64,000 bases of DNA from Gillisella vitis (GTDB taxonomy: Bacteria; Pseudomonadota; Alphaproteobacteria; Rhizobiales; Rhizobiaceae): assembly GCF_001541345.2 (NCBI RefSeq), contig NZ_LMVL02000005.1, positions 186,001 through 250,000 of the forward strand, given 5' to 3'. The notes beneath the pieces were generated by a model, which worked only from the letters and a program-made list of their open reading frames with translations, was not told the DNA's origin and searched no databases. Below, piece by piece: positions 28,038 through 37,153 of the stretch (the first letter of the stretch is position 1; every line of letters begins with the position of its first letter). The translations under genes were made by a program, and so were the position numbers.

Positions 28038-29318
28038 TTGGTTTCCGAAAAAGCACTGATTTCAAAAATCACCTGGCGGCTGATGCCGTTTCTGGGGCTT
28101 CTCTACTTGATCGCCTATATTGATCGGCAGAATGTCAGCTATGCGAAATTGCAAATGGTCGATGCGCTGGGCCTCAGCGAATATGCCTATGGGCTTGGGG
28201 CATCGCTGTTCTTCATCGGCTATTTTCTATTTGAAGTGCCGAGCAATCTCTTTCTCGAACGGTTCGGCGCCAGCCGCTGGTTTGCCCGCATTCTGGTGTC
28301 CTGGGGCGCTGTAACCATTGCGCTTGCCTATACCCAGAACGCGACGATGTTTTACATCCTGCGCTTTCTGCTGGGCGTCTGCGAGGCGGGGTTCTTTCCG
28401 GGCGTGCTCTATCTGCTGACCCTCTGGTTTCCAAGAGACTATCGGGGCCGGATGGTTGGCCTGTTCATGATTTTCAGCGCCCTCGCCAATGCCATTGGCG
28501 CGCCCTTGGGCGGTGTCTTGCTCGATCTCGACGGTTTCCTCGGCTATCAGGGTTGGGAATGGGTCTTTCTGGCCACCGGTATTCCGGCGGTTCTGGCTGG
28601 TATCGTCACCTGGTTTTACCTTGCCGACACGCCGGCCAAGGCACATTTTTTGACGGATGCGGAAAAAGCCTGGCTTCAGGCACGGCTGGATGCTGAAAAC
28701 ACCGGAATGGATAGCAATGCCGACAATGGCTTCAAGGCGCTGATCAATCCGCGCGTGCTGCTGATGTCGCTCTGCTATGTCGGCTTTCCGCTGGCAGCCT
28801 ACGGTTTGAGCTATTGGCTGCCAACCATCGTCAAGGGGTTTGGCGTATCCAATACGGTGAATGGTCTGATCAACATCATCCCCTGGGTTGCTGTTGCCAT
28901 TGCGCTCTATGTTGTGCCATCGGCGGCTGACCGGACGGAAAACAAGACGCCTTATATCGTCATCCCGGCCTTTGTCGGGGCTGTCAGCCTTGTGATGTCG
29001 GCAGTGCTAACAGACCAGGTGCTGCAATTTGCGTTTCTGTGCCTGGCCGCCGCCGGGATCTTCGCAGGCCAGCCGGTGTTCTGGAGCCTGCCATCGCGCT
29101 TCCTGAAAGGGGCCGGCGCTGCTGCCGGTCTGGCGGCCATCAATTCGGTCGGCAATCTCGGCGGTTTCGTTGCCCAGAATGTCGTGCCGCTGATCCGCGA
29201 CCAGACCGGCAGCACGATTGCTCCGATGTTCTTCCTGGCCGCCTGCCTCGCCATTGCTGGCGTGCTGGTCATCATCATTGGCAGGGTGATGGGACACAAG
29301 CCGATACGGGCGAGCTGA
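28038..29318 (+). CDS. MFS transporter, anion:cation symporter family
   Basis: Inner-membrane transporter with about twelve membrane segments, similar to the ACS family (phthalate, tartrate, glucarate and related organic acids). The segment YIDRQNVSYAKLQM after the first helix and the first-half LVSWGAV and FLLGVCEAGFFPGVLYLLTLWFP-like stretches (here read in pieces: LLGVCEAGFFPG, LTLWFPRDYRGR) are characteristic. GGGAGG at 28025-28030 favours a TTG start at 28038; a GTG at 28023 is the alternative. Substrate unknown. Confidence 0.88.
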   Translation: MVSEKALISKITWRLMPFLGLLYLIAYIDRQNVSYAKLQMVDALGLSEYAYGLGASLFFIGYFLFEVPSNLFLERFGASRWFARILVSWGAVTIALAYTQNATMFYILRFLLGVCEAGFFPGVLYLLTLWFPRDYRGRMVGLFMIFSALANAIGAPLGGVLLDLDGFLGYQGWEWVFLATGIPAVLAGIVTWFYLADTPAKAHFLTDAEKAWLQARLDAENTGMDSNADNGFKALINPRVLLMSLCYVGFPLAAYGLSYWLPTIVKGFGVSNTVNGLINIIPWVAVAIALYVVPSAADRTENKTPYIVIPAFVGAVSLVMSAVLTDQVLQFAFLCLAAAGIFAGQPVFWSLPSRFLKGAGAAAGLAAINSVGNLGGFVAQNVVPLIRDQTGSTIAPMFFLAACLAIAGVLVIIIGRVMGHKPIRAS

Positions 29319-29504
29319 CGGACTTCGCATTCTGGTGTCGCCATTCGGAGCGCGTTTGGCGACGCTACTTTTCCTAATGGCAAGTTTTGGTAGCTTATCA
29401 GGGAAGGTTTTTCACGTCTGTAACGCCCAAACCGGTCGTTCAGATACGGAAAACGCGATCTCCCTTTCGGGAAATCATACACTTGAATTCATCTTTGGAA
29501 AAAT

Positions 29505-29579
29505 TGGAGCGGGCGAAGGGATTCGAACCCTCGACCCCAACCTTGGCAAGGTTGTGCTCTACCCCTGAGCTACACCCGC
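29505..29579 (-). tRNA. tRNA-Gly(GCC)
   Basis: The cloverleaf folds completely on the minus strand. The acceptor stem is GCGGGTG/CGCCCGC; the D-loop has AGCTCAGGGGTAGAGC; the anticodon loop is CTTGCCAAG with anticodon GCC; and the T arm contains GGTTCGAATCC. The CCA end is encoded (29505-29507). It reads codons GGC and GGT. Confidence 0.97.
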
Positions 29580-29885
29580 TCATTGTCCATCGGTCCGGGG
29601 TAGTAAGCTGAACCGTGGGTCGCTGTGTTGCGGCGACGGGCGGTATATGGCCCAACTGCTTTTCGATTGCAACAGGGAAATGACGGCGGCTCCAAGATTT
29701 TTTCCAATCAAGGCGTAAGTTATTCTGTGGCAATGAGAATTTTGAACGTTTCGTGAGGCCCGGAAATGAGCGCTGGTCAGGGACTGTTTGAGTAGACGAT
29801 CGGCGCATAAAACAGTTGAAGGAGATCGCTTGATATCGTTTAACCGCAGGGTGCCGCCGAGACTATATTCTGAAGCAGGACCATC
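29580..29885. other. Intergenic region, no gene seen
   Basis: About 305 bases between tRNA-Gly (minus) and the prolyl-tRNA editing gene (plus). It should contain both divergent promoters. Short frames in it lack ribosome-binding sites. Confidence 0.5.
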
Positions 29886-30395
29886 ATGACAGAGATTGTG
29901 CCGAAATCGCCCGCAGACCTGTTTGCCTTTCTCGATAGCCTCGGCATCGAGCACCGGACAGTCTCACATCCGCCAGTCTTTACCGTGGCAGAATCGGTAT
30001 CCCTACGCGATGAGATCCCTGGCGGCCATACCAAGAACTTGTTCGTCAAGGACAAGAAGGATCAGTTCTTCCTGCTGGTGGTCGAGGAAAACGCCATTGT
30101 CGATCTGAAGACCGTCCATACGCTGATTGGTGCGGCCAGCAAGGTATCGTTTGGCAAGCCGGAAAAGCTGATGGAATATCTGGGTGTCGTCCCCGGCTCG
30201 GTGACGGCGTTCGGGGCAATCAATGACACGGGCAACAAGGTGACATTCGTTCTGGATGCAGACCTGATGCAGCACGAGATCATCAATTGCCATCCGCTGT
30301 CGAATGACGCTACAACCTCGATTGGCCGGGACGACCTTCTGCGCTTTCTGATGGCGACTGGACATGAGGCAATCGTCTTGAAAATCACGGCCTGA
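29886..30395 (+). CDS. YbaK/ProX-type aminoacyl-tRNA deacylase
   Basis: Stand-alone editing domain of the INS superfamily (prolyl-tRNA synthetase-associated domain, ProXp/PrdX type), which hydrolyses mischarged tRNA such as Ala-tRNA(Pro). The catalytic-lysine region GGHTKNLFVKDKKD and the GAINDTGNKVTFVLD segment with the following NCHPLSNDATTSI are typical. At 169 aa it contains only this domain. It is the first of a run of same-strand genes reaching to trm112. Exact tRNA specificity is inferred from the family. Confidence 0.9.
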   Translation: MTEIVPKSPADLFAFLDSLGIEHRTVSHPPVFTVAESVSLRDEIPGGHTKNLFVKDKKDQFFLLVVEENAIVDLKTVHTLIGAASKVSFGKPEKLMEYLGVVPGSVTAFGAINDTGNKVTFVLDADLMQHEIINCHPLSNDATTSIGRDDLLRFLMATGHEAIVLKITA

Positions 30396-30591
30396 GGTAC
30401 GATTTAAACGCTTACACGGTTCCTTGAAATCCAAGAAACCCTGTAAAGATCACGGGGCCGGGACAAGGCTTCAACATGGTTCCCGATATCTGTTGCGGTA
30501 TGAAACGGAACTTGCGGACGGTGGAAATAAGGCGGCACCTGGAATGCGTTTGCAAAACGCCCGGGCTGTCATGAACAGGCGGGAGATGGTG

Positions 30592-31590
30592 ATGAGCAAT
30601 TCTGGTAATCCATACGGCGGCTCCTATGGCGGGCAGATGACTGCGAATGCGCAATTCGGCACGGCGCCTGCTGCGGCAGCACCAGCGTCTGCAGGAGCGA
30701 CGCCCGCTGGTGGTCTGATCAAGGATACGACCACTCAGGGCTTTGCCAAGGATGTGCTGGAAGAATCCCGCCGCCAGCCGGTCCTGGTGGATTTCTGGGC
30801 GCCCTGGTGTGGCCCTTGCCGCCAGTTGACGCCGATCATCGAAAAGGCAGTCAATGAGGCCAAGGGCAAGGTCAAGCTGGTCAAGATGAATATCGACGAG
30901 CATCCGGCCATTGCCGGTCAGCTTGGTATCCAGTCCATCCCTGCGGTTGTCGCCTTTGTCGATGGCCGTCCTGCCGATGGCTTCATGGGCGCGCTGCCGG
31001 AAAGTCAGGTCAAGCAGTTCATCGACAAGCTAGGCGGACCAGACGGCGGTGCCGATCAGGCGGCGGAAATCGAGGCTGTGCTGGAAGAAGCCAAGGGGCT
31101 TTACGACGGCGGCGATTTTGACGGTTCGGCCCAGCTTTATGCAGCGGTCATGCAGGCCGATCCGGAAAATGCCAAGGCGGTTGCCGGTATTGCCGAATGC
31201 ATGCTTGCCCTCAACCAGCATGAACGGGTGCGCCAGATTGTCGATGGCCTGCCCGAAGAATTGGCGAAAGCCGCAGAAATCCAGGCCGTAGCCAAAAAGC
31301 TGGAGCAAATCGAAGAGGCCCGCAAGCTGGGTGATCCGGTGGCGTTGGAACAGCAACTGTCCCTTAATCCTGACGATCACGAGGCACGGCTGAAGCTTGC
31401 CAAGATCCGCAATGTCGAGGGCAAGCGTGAAGACGCAGCCGATCATCTACTGCTGATCATGAAAAAAGACCGGACCTTCGACGACGATGGCGCCCGCCGC
31501 CAACTGGTTGAATTTTTCGAGGTCTGGGGCCCGAAGGATCCCGCCACCATTCAGGCTCGGCGCAAGCTGTCTTCGATCCTGTTTTCGTAA
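30592..31590 (+). CDS. cnoX: CnoX/YbbN-like thioredoxin-TPR protein
   Basis: A thioredoxin domain followed by TPR-like repeats, the architecture of CnoX (YbbN), a co-chaperone that protects proteins from oxidation and passes them to GroEL or DnaK. From the ATG at 30592 (GGGAG six bases upstream) the protein is 332 aa. An Ala/Gly-rich flexible stretch precedes the Trx fold, whose active site W-C-G-P-C (Cys73, Cys76) is intact, so it could be redox-active, unlike E. coli CnoX. The TPR part covers about residues 165-330. The frame continues upstream but lacks support. Confidence 0.88.
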   Translation: MSNSGNPYGGSYGGQMTANAQFGTAPAAAAPASAGATPAGGLIKDTTTQGFAKDVLEESRRQPVLVDFWAPWCGPCRQLTPIIEKAVNEAKGKVKLVKMNIDEHPAIAGQLGIQSIPAVVAFVDGRPADGFMGALPESQVKQFIDKLGGPDGGADQAAEIEAVLEEAKGLYDGGDFDGSAQLYAAVMQADPENAKAVAGIAECMLALNQHERVRQIVDGLPEELAKAAEIQAVAKKLEQIEEARKLGDPVALEQQLSLNPDDHEARLKLAKIRNVEGKREDAADHLLLIMKKDRTFDDDGARRQLVEFFEVWGPKDPATIQARRKLSSILFS

Positions 31591-31767
31591 CGGGCTTGAA
31601 GGCAGAGAATAGGAGGAGCCCTGTTCAAGGGCCGATCCCTATACGTTCAGAGCGGCGGAAGTTGTGTTCTGTGGCAGGCGCATCTTGAGATTTGCCGGGC
31701 GCATGCCACATTATAAGGAATTAAAGAGCGACAGGGCATTGGCTCGGTGCTCTTTCAGGAGGTTGGA

Positions 31768-32442
31768 ATGCAGGTCGGCAATGCGCGATATCTGACGGCG
31801 GCTGATTTTCCGGAGACATTGCCGGTTTTTCCGCTGGCAGGAGCTCTTCTGCTGCCCGGTGGGCAATTGCCACTGAATATATTCGAGCCGCGCTATCTGG
31901 AAATGTTCGATGCCGCGCTGCGCAGCAATCGGCTGATTGGCATGATTCAGCCGGCATTGACTGAGCCCTATGAGATCGCCACCGGCATTCCGGCCCTGTG
32001 CAGCATGGGATGTATCGGTCGGATTACCTCTTTCGCCGAGACGGGCGATGGCCGCTATATTCTGTCGCTGGGTGGAATCTGCCGTTTCCGGCTGAGTGAA
32101 GAGCTGAAAACCACCCATCCATTCCGCACGGTGCGAATTTCGCCGTTCATGGCCGATCTGGCGGCTGAAGGCCAGGAAAACAGCGTGGATCGGGAGCGGT
32201 TGCTCGCGGTGTTTCGGGCCTATCTCGATGCCAACAAGCTGGAGGCGGATTGGGAGAGCGTCCAGCGCGCCAGCAATCTGACCCTTGTCAATTCCTTGTC
32301 GATGATGTCGCCTTTTACGCCTGCTGAAAAACAGGCCTTGCTGGAGGCCACCGATCTGCATAGCCGCACAGAAACGCTGATTGCCATTACCGAAATCTAT
32401 CTGGCACGCGGTTTCGGTGATGTGGAGCCGGTTTTACAGTAA
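31768..32442 (+). CDS. LON substrate-binding domain protein
   Basis: 224-aa protein consisting only of the N-terminal substrate-recognition domain of Lon protease, with no ATPase or protease part. Typical pieces are LPVFPLAGALLLPGGQLPLNIFEPR (seen as PVFPLAGALLLPGG and NIFEPRYLEM), then GCIGRITSF and YILSLGGICRF. AGGAGG stands five bases before the ATG at 31768. It sits between cnoX and trm112, so a role in protein quality control is plausible but not shown. Confidence 0.9.
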   Translation: MQVGNARYLTAADFPETLPVFPLAGALLLPGGQLPLNIFEPRYLEMFDAALRSNRLIGMIQPALTEPYEIATGIPALCSMGCIGRITSFAETGDGRYILSLGGICRFRLSEELKTTHPFRTVRISPFMADLAAEGQENSVDRERLLAVFRAYLDANKLEADWESVQRASNLTLVNSLSMMSPFTPAEKQALLEATDLHSRTETLIAITEIYLARGFGDVEPVLQ

Positions 32443-32475
32443 CGGTGAATGGGCAGACAATGAAGGAGCGCAGCC

Positions 32476-32664
32476 ATGGATCAGCGGATGAACGGTGTCG
32501 ATCCGAAAATGCTGGAATTGCTGGTCTGCCCGCTGACCAATGGCCGCTTGACCCTTAACCGGGAAAACAACGAGCTGGTCTCGGAAAAGGCAAGGCTTGC
32601 CTATCCTATTCGCGATGGCATTCCGATCATGCTGGTCTCGGAAGCCCGCAAGATTGAAGACTGA
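32476..32664 (+). CDS. Trm112 family protein
   Basis: 62-aa protein of the Trm112/YcaR family. In eukaryotes and archaea Trm112 activates several methyltransferases acting on tRNA, rRNA and release factors; the bacterial role is less clear. Landmarks are [13 protein letters not shown] and [17 protein letters not shown]. Only one of the zinc-binding cysteines remains (CPLT rather than CPxC), as in many bacterial members. GGAG precedes the ATG. It is the last gene of the same-strand run. Confidence 0.9.
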   Translation: MDQRMNGVDPKMLELLVCPLTNGRLTLNRENNELVSEKARLAYPIRDGIPIMLVSEARKIED

Positions 32665-32719
32665 AGGCGCTGGTTAGGGCCATTCATTGGCCCCGCCAAA
32701 TCGCCTGCCGGACATTTTG

Positions 32720-33937
32720 TCAGATCGACTGACCGGTCAGAAGTTTCGGGCCGCCCTTCACCGCTGTTCCTGCTGCCTCGGAAATGAAATAGCTTTTCAG
32801 TTTCGGCAGCCGCTCCACCAGACCCAGCCCGAAATCCCGGGCGATTCTGACCGGGGTAATATCGTTGGAAAACAGCCGGTTCAGCACGTCGGTGGTAACG
32901 CCCATGCGGAAGGTGTCGAAGCGCCGCCAGGTCTGGTAGCGTTCCAGAACCGTGAGGTCGCCGATATCAAGGCCGAGGCGATCGGCATCGACGATTGTTT
33001 CCGCCAGCGCCGCCACATCCTTGAAGCCAAGATTGAGGCCCTGACCGGAAATCGGATGTATACCATGCGCCGCATCGCCTGCCAGCGCCAGTCGTGGCCC
33101 GATGAAAGAGCGGGCCAGCGTCAGTCCCAGCGGAAAGGCCCGGCGGTCACCGGTGGCGCGGATAGCGCCAAGCTTGTGGCCGAAACGGCGCTCCAGTTCG
33201 GTTTCGAACATCAGGTCGTCTTCGGCGACCAGACGGTCGGCATCCTCGCTACGCTCGGTCCAAACCAGCGACGAGCGATTGCCGGTCAAGGGCAGGATGG
33301 CGAAGGGTCCGGCAGGCAGGAAATGTTCCTCTGCCACGCCTCCATGCGGACGCTCATGTTCGACCGTGGTGACAATCCCGGACTGGCCATAGGCCCAGGT
33401 GACGGTCTTGATCCCCGCCATGTCCCTGATGCGCGAGCGCACGCCGTCACAGGCGACAACTAAGCGGCAGCCAAGGGTTGTGCCATCGGAAAGCGCGACT
33501 TCGGCTTTATGGCCGGTCACGGAAAAGCCTGCGGCTTTCACGCCATGGCGGATGGAAATTCCGGCCTCACCGGCAGCGTCAAGAAGCGCACCGACCATGG
33601 CGACATTGGGCACCATATAGGCGAAAGGCTTGCCTTCCTCGACTTCGCCGTCAAAGGTCAGGTAGACGGGCCGGACCGGATCGCTGGTGCGCGAATCGGT
33701 CACGATCATCCGGTTGATCGGCTGGGACTGCGGTTCGATGGCGCTCCAGACACCGAAAACCTCCAGCATTTTGGTGGCCGCCGCAATCACCGCCGAGGCC
33801 CGGGGGTCCTTGCGCCACTGGCCTTCGGGGGCTGCTTCGATTACCGTCACGTCCAGATGCGGCGCGGCGCGCTTGACGGCGAGCGCCGCCGAGAGACCGA
33901 CATATCCGCCTCCGACTACAACCAGATCCGCCATCAT
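32720..33937 (-). CDS. UbiH/UbiF/COQ6 family ubiquinone hydroxylase
   Basis: FAD-dependent monooxygenase that hydroxylates the ring of a ubiquinone precursor at the membrane. The Rossmann motif VVGGGYVGLSAAL is at residues 6-18. The second FAD motif ACDGVRSRIRD lies mid-protein and the third is GDAAHGIHPISGQGLNLG. The 405-aa length is usual. Which ring position it acts on cannot be read off, since alphaproteobacteria use UbiH-, UbiF-, UbiL- or UbiM-type enzymes with different specificities. It points toward trm112 and is divergent from tesB. Confidence 0.92.
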   Translation of the reverse strand: MMADLVVVGGGYVGLSAALAVKRAAPHLDVTVIEAAPEGQWRKDPRASAVIAAATKMLEVFGVWSAIEPQSQPINRMIVTDSRTSDPVRPVYLTFDGEVEEGKPFAYMVPNVAMVGALLDAAGEAGISIRHGVKAAGFSVTGHKAEVALSDGTTLGCRLVVACDGVRSRIRDMAGIKTVTWAYGQSGIVTTVEHERPHGGVAEEHFLPAGPFAILPLTGNRSSLVWTERSEDADRLVAEDDLMFETELERRFGHKLGAIRATGDRRAFPLGLTLARSFIGPRLALAGDAAHGIHPISGQGLNLGFKDVAALAETIVDADRLGLDIGDLTVLERYQTWRRFDTFRMGVTTDVLNRLFSNDITPVRIARDFGLGLVERLPKLKSYFISEAAGTAVKGGPKLLTGQSI

Positions 33938-34020
33938 CTACTCCCTTACAGCTTGTATCGTGCTTCTGGTCTTATATAGATCAGTTGGACCCGACTTCCT
34001 ACCGCCGGAGCTTTTCCAAA

Positions 34021-34905
34021 ATGCCGCAGACAGAAAATTCCGCTACACCGATGGAAAAACTGATCGAAACGCTGAACCTGGAGGCATTGGAAGTCAATTT
34101 GTTCCGAGGCACCAGCCCGCAGGTCGGTTGGCAACGAGTGTTCGGCGGCCAGGTCATCGCCCAGGCGTTGATGGCAGCGCAGCGCTGTGTCGACGGTGAG
34201 CGGTATGTTCACTCCCTGCATGCCTATTTCCTGCGTCCCGGCGATCCCGCTGTGCCAATTCTTTATCAGGTCGAGCGAACCCGTGACGGTGCCAGTTTTT
34301 CGACCCGCCGGGTCGTTGCCATCCAGCACGGCCAGATGATCTTTTCGATGTCGGCCTCTTTCCAGCAAGAAGAAGAGGGCTTTTCCCACCAGCTCGTCAT
34401 GCCCAATGTGACGCCGCCGGAAGGGTTGATGGGGGAGCGGGAATTTCGCGAAATGTTTTTGTCGCAAGCGCCCGCCCATATCCGGGCCTATTGGGCAAGG
34501 GAGCGGCCGGTGGAATTTCGCCCCACCTCCTTCCTGCATTATCTGACAAAGGACAAGCTGGAACCGAAGGCTGATATCTGGGTGCGGATGACCGGTACGG
34601 TGCCGGATGACCGCCGCCTGCAGGCAGCCGTGCTGGCCTATCTCTCCGACATGACGCTTCTGGATGTCGCACTCTATGCTCACGGTGTTTCCGTTTTCGA
34701 CCAGCGCATCCAGGCCGCCAGCCTTGACCATGCGATGTGGTTCCACCAGCCCGACAAGCTCGATGACTGGCTGCTCTATTCCCAGGACAGCCCCAGCGCG
34801 TCGGGTGGCCGGGGAATGACCAGAGGCTCAATTTATACGCGGACAGGTCAGCTGGTTGTTTCCGTTGCCCAGGAGGGCTTGATTCGGAAAAAGGCAAATG
34901 ATTAA
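34021..34905 (+). CDS. tesB: Acyl-CoA thioesterase II
   Basis: Hydrolyses medium- and long-chain acyl-CoA in the cytosol. It has two consecutive hotdog folds. Family segments are VFGGQVIAQALMAAQ, HSLHAYFLRPGDP, then FSTRRVVAIQHG and, in the second half, LAYLSDMTLLD and SLDHAMWFHQP with the catalytic Asp in SDMTL. The ATG at 34021 gives 294 aa; an earlier TTG (33985) or the later ATG at 34087 (34051 being its nearest neighbour in frame) are less likely. It stands alone. Confidence 0.92.
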   Translation: MPQTENSATPMEKLIETLNLEALEVNLFRGTSPQVGWQRVFGGQVIAQALMAAQRCVDGERYVHSLHAYFLRPGDPAVPILYQVERTRDGASFSTRRVVAIQHGQMIFSMSASFQQEEEGFSHQLVMPNVTPPEGLMGEREFREMFLSQAPAHIRAYWARERPVEFRPTSFLHYLTKDKLEPKADIWVRMTGTVPDDRRLQAAVLAYLSDMTLLDVALYAHGVSVFDQRIQAASLDHAMWFHQPDKLDDWLLYSQDSPSASGGRGMTRGSIYTRTGQLVVSVAQEGLIRKKAND

Positions 34906-35027
34906 ATTTTGTGCGATTTTTTGAATTTGCACAAAAAAAACCATGTTTTCGCCCATTCCTGTGCCTTTTTTTTGGCGCTCTCCATTATAACTATTGTATT
35001 TCAATAGCTTAACTTCCTCCTGAAACT

Positions 35028-35043
35028 TGGCACACGGTTTGAA
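35028..35043 (+). promoter_or_regulatory. Candidate sigma54 promoter of glnK-amtB
   Basis: TGGCAC-N5-TTGAA matches the -24/-12 consensus TGGCAC-N5-TTGCA except that the -12 C is A. It lies about 93 bases before glnK, as expected for an NtrC/RpoN-controlled nitrogen operon. I could not identify a convincing NtrC site upstream. Confidence 0.6.
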
Positions 35044-35075
35044 TGTAGGATGATAGTCGCTGCCCCCTGTCGTAG

Positions 35076-35474
<399 letters not shown>

Positions 35475-35502
35475 GACCGGCCGTCAAGGGGAGTTCATAT
35501 AG

Positions 35503-36861
35503 ATGTCGTTTTCCACATTCAAATCTCAAGCCTTGCGCCTCGGGGCTGCATCGGCGGCCTTGATGGCGCCAGCGATCGCCTTTGCGCAGGATGCAGCGCC
35601 AGCTGTTGCCGCAGCGGCTGCTCCGGTTCCCGATAAGGGCGATACCGCCTTCATGTTCCTGTCCACCATCCTGGTTCTGTTCATGGCCGTTCCCGGCCTT
35701 GGCCTGTTCTACGGCGGCCTGGTGCGCGCCAAGAACATGCTGTCCGTGCTGATGCAGTGCACGGTCATTGCCGCCATGGTGATGATCGTCTGGGTTATCT
35801 ATGGCTATTCCTTCGCCTTCGGCGGCGGCGAGAGCCCGTTCTTCGGTGGCTTTGCCAAGATGTTCCTGGCTGGCGTCGACACCACGACAACTGCTGCTAC
35901 CTTCAGCAAGGGCGTCGTCATTCCTGAATATATCTTCATGCTGTTCCAGATGACCTTCGCGGCCATCACGCCGGCCCTGATCATCGGCGCCTTCGCGGAA
36001 CGCATCAAGTTCTCGGCTGCGATCCTGTTCTGCCTGCTTTGGGTTACCTTCGTCTATTTCCCGGTCGCCCATATGGTCTGGGATGCCAAGGGCTATCTCT
36101 TCGGTCTCGGCGCCCTTGATTTTGCTGGCGGCACGGTCGTTCACATCAATGCCGGTGTTGCCGGTTTGATTGGCGCGATCCTGGTCGGCAAGCGCACAGG
36201 CTATGGCAAGGACATGATGGCCCCGCATTCCATGACGCTTACCTATGTCGGTGCCGCCATGCTCTGGGTCGGCTGGTTCGGCTTCAACGCCGGGTCCAAC
36301 CTCGAAGCCTCCGGCGGTGCGATGCTCGCCACCGTCAACACCTTCATTGCCACGGCTGCGGCTATCCTGTCTTGGTGCGTGGTTGAATCCTTCACCCGCG
36401 GCAAGGCCTCGATGCTGGGCGCTGCCTCCGGTATGATTGCTGGCCTCGTTGCCATCACGCCTGCCGCCGGTATCGTCGGCCCGATGGGCGCAATCGTCAT
36501 GGGTGTGATCGTTTCGCCGCTCTGCTACTTCTTCGTCTCTGTCGTGAAGAACAAGTTCGGCTATGACGACACGGCTGACGTGTTCGGCGTGCATGGCATT
36601 GGCGGCATGTTCGGCGCTATTTCCACCGGCATTTTCGCCAGCGCTTCGCTGGGTGGCGTCGGTTATGTCGGCGAACAGACGATGGGCGGCCAGGTTATGG
36701 TACAGCTTCAGGCCGTGGTCATCACGGTCCTGTGGACCGGTATCGGCTCTGCGATCCTCTACAAGATCGTCGATGTCATCGTTGGTCTGCGTGTGCCAGT
36801 TGAAGCCGAGCGCGAAGGTCTCGACCTCGCCTCTCACGGTGAAGCTGCCTATCACTCTTAA
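35503..36861 (+). CDS. amtB: Ammonium transporter AmtB
   Basis: Trimeric inner-membrane ammonium channel. An N-terminal signal sequence, cleaved near AIAFAQD, is followed by an Ala/Pro-rich stretch and eleven predicted membrane segments. Hallmarks are VPGLGLFYGGLVRAKNML (shown here in pieces: GLGLFYGGLVRAKN), the first pore His in DFAGGTVVHINAG and the second in FGVHGIGGMFG. At 452 aa it is full length. It is closed by GlnK, encoded just upstream. A rho-independent terminator follows. Confidence 0.97.
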   Translation: MSFSTFKSQALRLGAASAALMAPAIAFAQDAAPAVAAAAAPVPDKGDTAFMFLSTILVLFMAVPGLGLFYGGLVRAKNMLSVLMQCTVIAAMVMIVWVIYGYSFAFGGGESPFFGGFAKMFLAGVDTTTTAATFSKGVVIPEYIFMLFQMTFAAITPALIIGAFAERIKFSAAILFCLLWVTFVYFPVAHMVWDAKGYLFGLGALDFAGGTVVHINAGVAGLIGAILVGKRTGYGKDMMAPHSMTLTYVGAAMLWVGWFGFNAGSNLEASGGAMLATVNTFIATAAAILSWCVVESFTRGKASMLGAASGMIAGLVAITPAAGIVGPMGAIVMGVIVSPLCYFFVSVVKNKFGYDDTADVFGVHGIGGMFGAISTGIFASASLGGVGYVGEQTMGGQVMVQLQAVVITVLWTGIGSAILYKIVDVIVGLRVPVEAEREGLDLASHGEAAYHS

Positions 36862-36917
36862 TCCCTGTTGCTCCCGATTTCGGGGGCCGATCAAGCAGCT
36901 TCGTTAAAAGAAAACCA

Positions 36918-36944
36918 ACCCGGGCCTCGTGCCCGGGTTTTTTG
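36918..36944 (+). terminator. Terminator after amtB
   Basis: Perfect nine-base-pair GC-rich stem (AACCCGGGC with GCCCGGGTT), a five-base loop and six T. Confidence 0.92.
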
Positions 36945-37038
36945 ATTCTGGAAAATCGCGCTCTATATACCCTGATAGGGAAAAACTGGTTGAGCCACTT
37001 TGGCGAGACGGGCTTTCGACCGGACGGGTCATCCATGG

Positions 37039-37053
37039 TTAAAGGAGCGTTAA
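37039..37053. promoter_or_regulatory. Full CtrA-binding site upstream of ftsK
   Basis: TTAA-N7-TTAA, the exact consensus of the alphaproteobacterial cell-cycle regulator CtrA, lies about 100 bases before the ftsK start. CtrA controls division genes in Caulobacter and Sinorhizobium, so timing of ftsK expression by CtrA is plausible. Chance occurrence cannot be excluded from one site. Confidence 0.55.
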
Positions 37054-37153
37054 CCCGTATTCTGGTAATCTCATTATTCGCAAGCCGGTTCGGGTCCTGC
37101 CCGGCGCATCCGGTTTCCAAATTTGTTGACATTGCACTGGCAGGCGAACACCT

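Noticed and set aside
34911..34938. Possible NtrC site (GTGC-N14-GCAC) upstream of glnK
   Set aside because: The half-sites are in the opposite orientation to the NtrC consensus TGCAC-N7-GTGCA and the spacing is wrong; it may simply be the end of tesB.
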